Positions 59,601 through 64,000 of a stretch of 64,000 bases of DNA are shown here, one piece after another (positions within the stretch are counted from its first letter, which is position 1; each line of letters opens with the position of its first letter). The notes below the pieces were generated by a model. That model had not been told where the DNA came from. It searched no databases and was given only the letters and a program-made list of their open reading frames with translations. The position numbers were made by a program, and so were the translations under genes. Origin of the DNA: Macquaria australasica (lineage: Eukaryota > Chordata > Actinopteri > Centrarchiformes > Percichthyidae); the NCBI GenBank assembly GCA_005408345.1, contig SEMN01000088.1, positions 1 through 64,000 on the forward strand, in the 5' to 3' direction.

Positions 59601-60945
59601 CACAACTATGAAAATAAGAGCTAGGCGTTAATGAACTGGATTTATTCTTTAAATGTTCTCTATATTAGGATCATTGCTATGTATGCTAGAACTGCTAGTA
59701 CTCGTGTAAGTATTGCTGGAAGACCTGGAGTCTCAACAAGACATAATGATACAGCAACTGATTAATTATTTGGGTGAAATATAAAAGAAGCTGTATGGCA
59801 GGAGAAAGGTTGACTCCATTAAGTGAACAAACAAACAGGTGAAGGGTGGAGATGGTGGTTGAATGAAGACAGGCATGCACTGGTGGCATCCCAATGTATT
59901 GTATTCCTGTGCTATTTACCTGCATATGTTATTCTTAAAGAAAAATTCCACCCTTAAATGTTCCTACAAAGATCATCAACCTGAGATGTTCAGCACATTC
60001 CAGGAGGCATTCTGCAATCAAGTGTTTAAAATAGCTTTGTTTGGTGTACCCGATTTTGCTTAACCAGCCTTATTTGTTTCTACATATGTTCTATTTTTAT
60101 TTCCCAGAATTACATTCTTACCCCCAGAGAATATGTTTTCAATAAAAGGCGAGTGTATGTAAAAATACTGTATCACTGGTTGGTCACACAGCTTTTGAAA
60201 ACTGGGGCATGTCTACAATCACAGCTGTGCTCTCTCTACACTGCAACATGGTTTCGGGGCTGCATTTCATTCAGGGATAATGAGGCTTATTTTGGTGGAG
60301 ACATTGGTATCTCTGCCTCTGGATCTTTTCCTACGCTATATATTTTTATTGAACATTGGTGCCAAGCCCACAGCCAAACATATTTTCAGGGGGTGAACAG
60401 GCAACACTGTCAAAAACTACTGAAAGGCAGCGGTGCATAGAACATTGATGAAAGTCTAAGAGACTGACACATTTTGCTGTTATTTTTAACCTTACTTTTT
60501 TGTATAGTTGAGCTCCTTCATAATGAAATGAAGATGAAAAACCTTTCCGATCTCAGCCACCCGATTGTCTGAGGCTTTTAGCCCCGTTTTTCACTGTTTT
60601 ATTTATGTTAATCAAACTTTGTCTTGCTTATGACCAAGTACTGAAATAAAATCAGTTATAAGCTTGTGAAGTTTACAGAAAACGATGAAGCCAGATAATA
60701 ATTTTAACTTACTCAACTAAGATTCAGAGACAGTGAAGAGATGGTAACAAATCACAACACTTGTGGTAGGATCAAACCTAAAAGCTGCCTACTGCAAAAC
60801 TGTATATGTGGGGATCTGACACCAAAACCACTGTCTGCATTTTAGGGTGGATTTTTCCTTTAAAAATGGCACACTTGTGGGCTATTGGGATGCGACCAGA
60901 GCAGAGGCGACAAGTGGAGGAATGGGGATATGGCAGTGTTCATAC

Positions 60946-61407
60946 TCATTTTGGGCTGGTGTGGTCGAGTCTGTGCACAGGGCATTGGGCGCATCCTTGG
61001 TCGGGCCGTCTACTTCTAAGTCCTTATTCTGGGTGCTGTCAGGGACTTTGACTGGGTCACGCTGGCTCTGTGGCCCGTTGGCATTAGCAGAGGGTGAGCT
61101 GACTGGCTCTGAGACAGGGGGTGGTGGGTTGGACGAAGGGGGAACTTTAGGGTTGTCGCTCAGGTCGACCAGGGGCCCAACATCAGGTTGGGTGTTAGCT
61201 TTAAGCGAACCAGACTGGGCAGCAGGGTTGTTTTTAGGGGAGGACTTGGCAGGGGCAGCTTTGGTTGGGCTGGAGGCGATGGTGGTTAGCGTGGTGCTCT
61301 CGCTAGCGGGACTGCTCTGCGCCGTGCTAAAGCTCTCAGCAACTGAGTTAGTGGCAGTGGAGGGAAGCAAGTTTACCACCGGGGAGGTGGTGTCTGCAGC
61401 AGCAGGC
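60946..61407 (-). CDS. ncam1: NCAM1 180-kDa isoform cassette exon
   Basis: A 462-bp exon (a multiple of 3, phase 2 at both ends) between acceptor CCAACCACACAG (ending 61408) and donor GTATGA (from 60945). It encodes 153 full codons plus the split ones, beginning EPAAADTTSPVVNLLPS. Recognition rests on SVAESFSTAQSSPASESTTL, which aligns with the mammalian TETFATAQNSPTSETTTL block, and on GPLVDLSDNP, which matches the conserved PLVDLSDTP. The rest is low-complexity, rich in Pro, Ser, Ala and Thr, as in the mammalian exon. In mammals this exon is skipped in NCAM140 and included in NCAM180, the neuronal postsynaptic form that links to the spectrin cytoskeleton. The mammalian insert is, from memory, about 260-270 residues, so this one is much shorter. 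The opposite strand carries a chance 241-codon open frame. Confidence 0.93.
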
Positions 61408-62404
61408 CTGTGTGGTTGGGAGGAGCAGGACAAACAAGGGAGGAGAGGGAGGAGTGGGGAGTGGACACAGGAGAGGAAGAATAGAGCCACCAGAAAAGTG
61501 AGGGAAAGAAAGAAAAAGGACAACAAGAGAAATAAAGGGGTGGAAGGTCAGGGCATAAACAAGGCAGAGTGAGCGCTACTGTGCTGCAGTGAAAAAGTAA
61601 AATCTATACAATCAAAATGTTAGCAACAAAATATTTGTGGAGGGGTAAACAAAAAATAATACAACAATAAACTATAGAAAGAATGTAGGAGTTTCAGGAT
61701 TAGGATGCTAATATGCTTTTCACAATAAGAACCAGGAAAAAGAAAGGTTTGTTGTTGGGTTTATTAGCTTGGCAACCACCACCCATAAGTTGTTTGTTTC
61801 TTTATTCAGTCACACGGGTGTGTAAGGGATTAGGGGTGTCACTTGAACATTTTCCCAATATACTGTTGTGAGTATACGAATTTGGAACAGCATGAAAACA
61901 TAAATTGCCAAAAAAATAAGTCAGAATTATGACAAATAGACAAAATATAATAAGACAAAATTATTACTTTTTTTGACTCCCTAGCTCATACACATCACTG
62001 TTTTGGTTTAGTGGTCATGCATACAGACCTGCACTTGCAGACCTAGAACTTGTTGAACGTTGACCTGGTCTAAATCAGTGACTTTTACTGCCCAGTATAG
62101 CAGTTCAGCATGGTTTGAACCCATGGGATACCATGTCATACACAGAGATAGTGTGCAAAAGGGGTATTAAATCAACAGAATGACATTGTTTTAGTACTAC
62201 CTTATGGTGTGTACAGTTGAGCTTACAACATGACTGTGTCTCAATATTTGAATCAAGTTTGGGCCTGACCAAAATTACATCCATAAAATATTTTTCATTG
62301 AGCAAAACCCAATCATGTGATTCACCTCTATCAAGATACTAAGCAGATAGGCCCAAGTCTAGGACACTCCCTAAACTGGGGAAGTGGTCCTGTTCCATAC
62401 TCAC
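61408..62404 (-). other. ncam1: ncam1 intron
   Basis: A roughly 1-kb intron upstream of the NCAM180 exon, starting GTGAGT at 62404. No element was recognised. The 3' part on the sense strand is pyrimidine-rich (CT-rich from about 61560 down to 61408), a long polypyrimidine region suited to PTB-type regulation of the cassette exon. Confidence 0.7.
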
Positions 62405-62521
62405 TCAGGTTCTGTTAAAGGTGTGGTCTCGTTGGGCTCAGTTGGACCCCCTCCTTCTTGGTTTGGGGTGTGTTCTTCCTCCGTTCTCACCTCAACAATG
62501 GGCTCCTTAGACTCGTCTTTC
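62405..62521 (-). CDS. ncam1: NCAM1 cytoplasmic exon (117 bp)
   Basis: An exon common to NCAM140 and NCAM180, coding (T)KDESKEPIVEVRTEEEHTPN and then QEGGGPTEPNETTPLTEP plus GA. It is nearly identical to the mammalian KDESKEPIVEVRTEEERTPN ... TEPNETTPLTEPE segment. The acceptor is CTCTGACAACAG (ending 62522) and the donor is GTGAGT (from 62404). Its length of 117 is a multiple of 3 with phase 2 on both sides. Spliced to 55229 it gives TEPD-GKTV (140-kDa form). Spliced to 61407 it gives TEPE-PAAAD (180-kDa form). Confidence 0.96.
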
Positions 62522-63531
62522 CTGTTGTCAGAGGGCAACAGACTGTTAGCAATCTAACACACTAACTCTGTTTGCTGTTAATCTGTTAAACATGAGCAGA
62601 TCACAGAAGAGCATGGCCTACTATGCTAGGTCAGACAGGGAACTCAAAGTGTACATAATCTATCTCTGTTACAAATGTCCACACCATCCCACACATGTAA
62701 CAGGAACGTCTATTTAAAGTGACATTCTGGTGATCAGCAGCAATGTAAAACAAAATTTGGGATTAATGGGCTAAAACATGCAAAACCACCGGTATAGTCC
62801 TTTAAGCGGTCAAACACAGTCTCATTCTCTCATTCCAACATTTGAACATCCTCCACCTGCGTCTGCCTGCAGGCTCTGATTGTAGGTTTCCTCTGGGGGC
62901 TTGTCTGTTATCATCACACTGCTCTCTGATTGTGCTGAGCTTTAAAGCGTTCGCTTGCTTGGAGTGACATGCAGCACCAAGCATCAGCTCTGTACATATC
63001 ATGATTCATTTCCAATAAATCTGTTTCATGTGAGCTGTTTAGTTAAAATATTTATTTGTTGTGCTGTGTTGTGAAGTTCATAGCTGGTACGATGAGAGAC
63101 AGTTCAGTATATTTAACAGAATTTTTGATCAACCAAAAGCTAACATGCAATAAATGAATTTTGACGTGATTAGATGTTTACACGGGTAATCTGTTAAACA
63201 CAGCTCTGAATATTTTACTGTCAATTCTTGCTGTACACTTTAATTGTGGCATGCTGTTTTCAGTAGTAAGTCAACCTAAGCCAATTTCAATCTGTGAATT
63301 TTAACCCTTTATCAGTTGGAATTGCAATTGGAAATTATCCCCCAAAACATCCCTCTACCTTATATCTACAATTAAATAATTTGTATAATCTGGGAAAGGC
63401 AGGATGTAGTCTAGTTGACCAACATAGAGTTGGCGATTCTCTGTGGGGCTGTCACTATGAGCAAATAAAAAATGATTGATCAAAAATATAAAATAAAGTG
63501 TCATAAACTGGCAAGGATGAAGTTCACTTAC
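62522..63531 (-). other. ncam1: ncam1 intron
   Basis: A roughly 1-kb intron from GTAAGT (63531) to ACAACAG (62522). No gene, repeat family or RNA was recognised. A 66-codon minus-strand frame at 62802-63002 has no domain. Confidence 0.8.
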
Positions 63532-63739
63532 GTGAATGCTGCCTTGCCTTCCTCAATGTCCTTGCTCTTAGCACCCGGCCCGGCCTTTCCACAGAAGTTA
63601 ACAGCAATGCACATGAGGAGTCCACACTTGTTGAGGAAGTAGCAGGTGACGTCCACGCCCACCAACAGCAGGAAAAAGACAACAATGAGGATGCCTACGA
63701 TGGCTCCGGTGCCCAGGCCTGAGCCACCGTCCATGGCAT
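63532..63739 (-). CDS. ncam1: NCAM1 transmembrane and juxtamembrane exon
   Basis: A 208-bp exon coding 68 full codons: AMDGGSGLGTGAIVG, then a single hydrophobic helix (about residues 11-31, ILIVVFFLLLVGVDVTCYF), then the cytoplasmic KCGLLMCIAVNFCGKAGPGA and KSKDIEEGKAAF. It is almost identical to mammalian NCAM1 here. The four juxtamembrane cysteines known to be palmitoylated in NCAM140/180 are present. It enters in phase 1 after the acceptor CTTACCCTTCAG (ending 63740) and leaves in phase 2 at GTAAGT. The GPI-anchored 120-kDa isoform uses an upstream exon that would lie beyond the right edge, as do the Ig and fibronectin III domains. Confidence 0.97.
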
Positions 63740-64000
63740 CTGAAGGGTAAGGACAGGGAGAGGGGATACGCAAGCACAACAGGCAAGAAAGACAGGGGGA
63801 GAAGAGGAGTTAGGAGAGAGGAAAGGGTTTGACATGAAGGAGAGGGGATAGAAAGAAAGTTAGAAAGAGAGAGGGAGAGAGATGATGAGGAATGCAGTCA
63901 AGCTTTTAATACACTGCTTCAGGTTTCAGTTGTCAAGACCTCAAGTGTGTCGTTCCTTTCGGAGGGAATTTGGAGACAAATCACACCAAAGCCACCAGGA
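63740..64000 (-). other. ncam1: ncam1 intron, purine/pyrimidine-biased
   Basis: Intron upstream of the transmembrane exon. On the plus strand 63780-63885 is almost all purine (GGGGGAGAAGAGGAG, GAAAGAAAGTTAGAAAGAGA), so on the sense strand it is a long CT-rich tract ahead of the acceptor. No coding sequence was seen. Confidence 0.75.

Larger units (their letters stand above)
55230..60945 (-). other. ncam1: ncam1 intron between the NCAM180 exon and the terminal exon
   Basis: About 5.7 kb runs from donor GTATGA (60945) to acceptor CAG-type GTAG (55230). It contains the 55384-55405 G-run, a diverged repeat at 56020-56440, a LINE 3' end at 58022-58405 and an R4 copy at about 58600-59600. Other open frames (57325-57531 plus, 60153-60440 plus) have no recognisable domain. 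Confidence 0.8.

Noticed and set aside
60847..61572. A 241-codon plus-strand open frame
   Set aside because: It is antisense to the NCAM180 exon, is Gly/Ser/Leu-biased as expected of the complement of a Pro/Ser/Ala-rich exon, and has no recognisable domain.

Overview
The window looks like nuclear DNA of a ray-finned (teleost, probably percomorph) fish. It is AT-rich, intron-rich and full of CA/GA microsatellites. It carries several interspersed repeat families I recognise from teleost genomes, and its only convincing coding sequence is split exons of two vertebrate genes with splice signals and conserved phases. I see no bacterial, viral or plasmid features and no evidence of an undescribed enzymatic or defence system.

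Layout, read on the minus strand (the sense strand of both genes). Positions 64000 to about 50600 hold the 3' end of ncam1 (neural cell adhesion molecule 1): the transmembrane exon (63739-63532), a 117-bp cytoplasmic exon (62521-62405), the long cassette exon specific to the 180-kDa isoform (61407-60946), and the terminal coding exon with the stop (55229-55109), followed by a 3'UTR of undetermined length. Positions 50600 to about 24560 are a roughly 26-kb intergenic stretch with decayed LINEs, MITE-like repeats and microsatellites and no recognisable gene. From about 24500 leftwards lies the 5' part of zbtb16 (PLZF): a candidate promoter and untranslated first exon (CRE at 24493-24500, donor after 24360), a 3.2-kb intron, and the large first coding exon (21034-19797) with the BTB domain, the middle region and the first half of zinc finger 1. 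Positions 1-19796 are the next zbtb16 intron; I found no further zinc-finger exon in it.

ncam1 encodes a neural cell-surface adhesion receptor and zbtb16 a nuclear transcriptional repressor. They share synteny rather than an operon. From memory, in human 11q23 NCAM1 and ZBTB16 lie in the same order and orientation but are separated by TTC12, ANKK1, DRD2, TMPRSS5, ZW10, USP28, HTR3B and HTR3A. None of these is visible here, so this locus appears contracted, as expected for one fractionated ohnolog after the teleost genome duplication.

The best second-look items are the contracted zbtb16-ncam1 interval, a uORF overlapping the zbtb16 start codon, a four-run G-quadruplex just upstream of the zbtb16 coding exon, a perfect 18-bp-arm palindrome in the zbtb16 intron, the short 154-codon NCAM180 cassette, and a possible opposite-strand promoter near 23630-23830.
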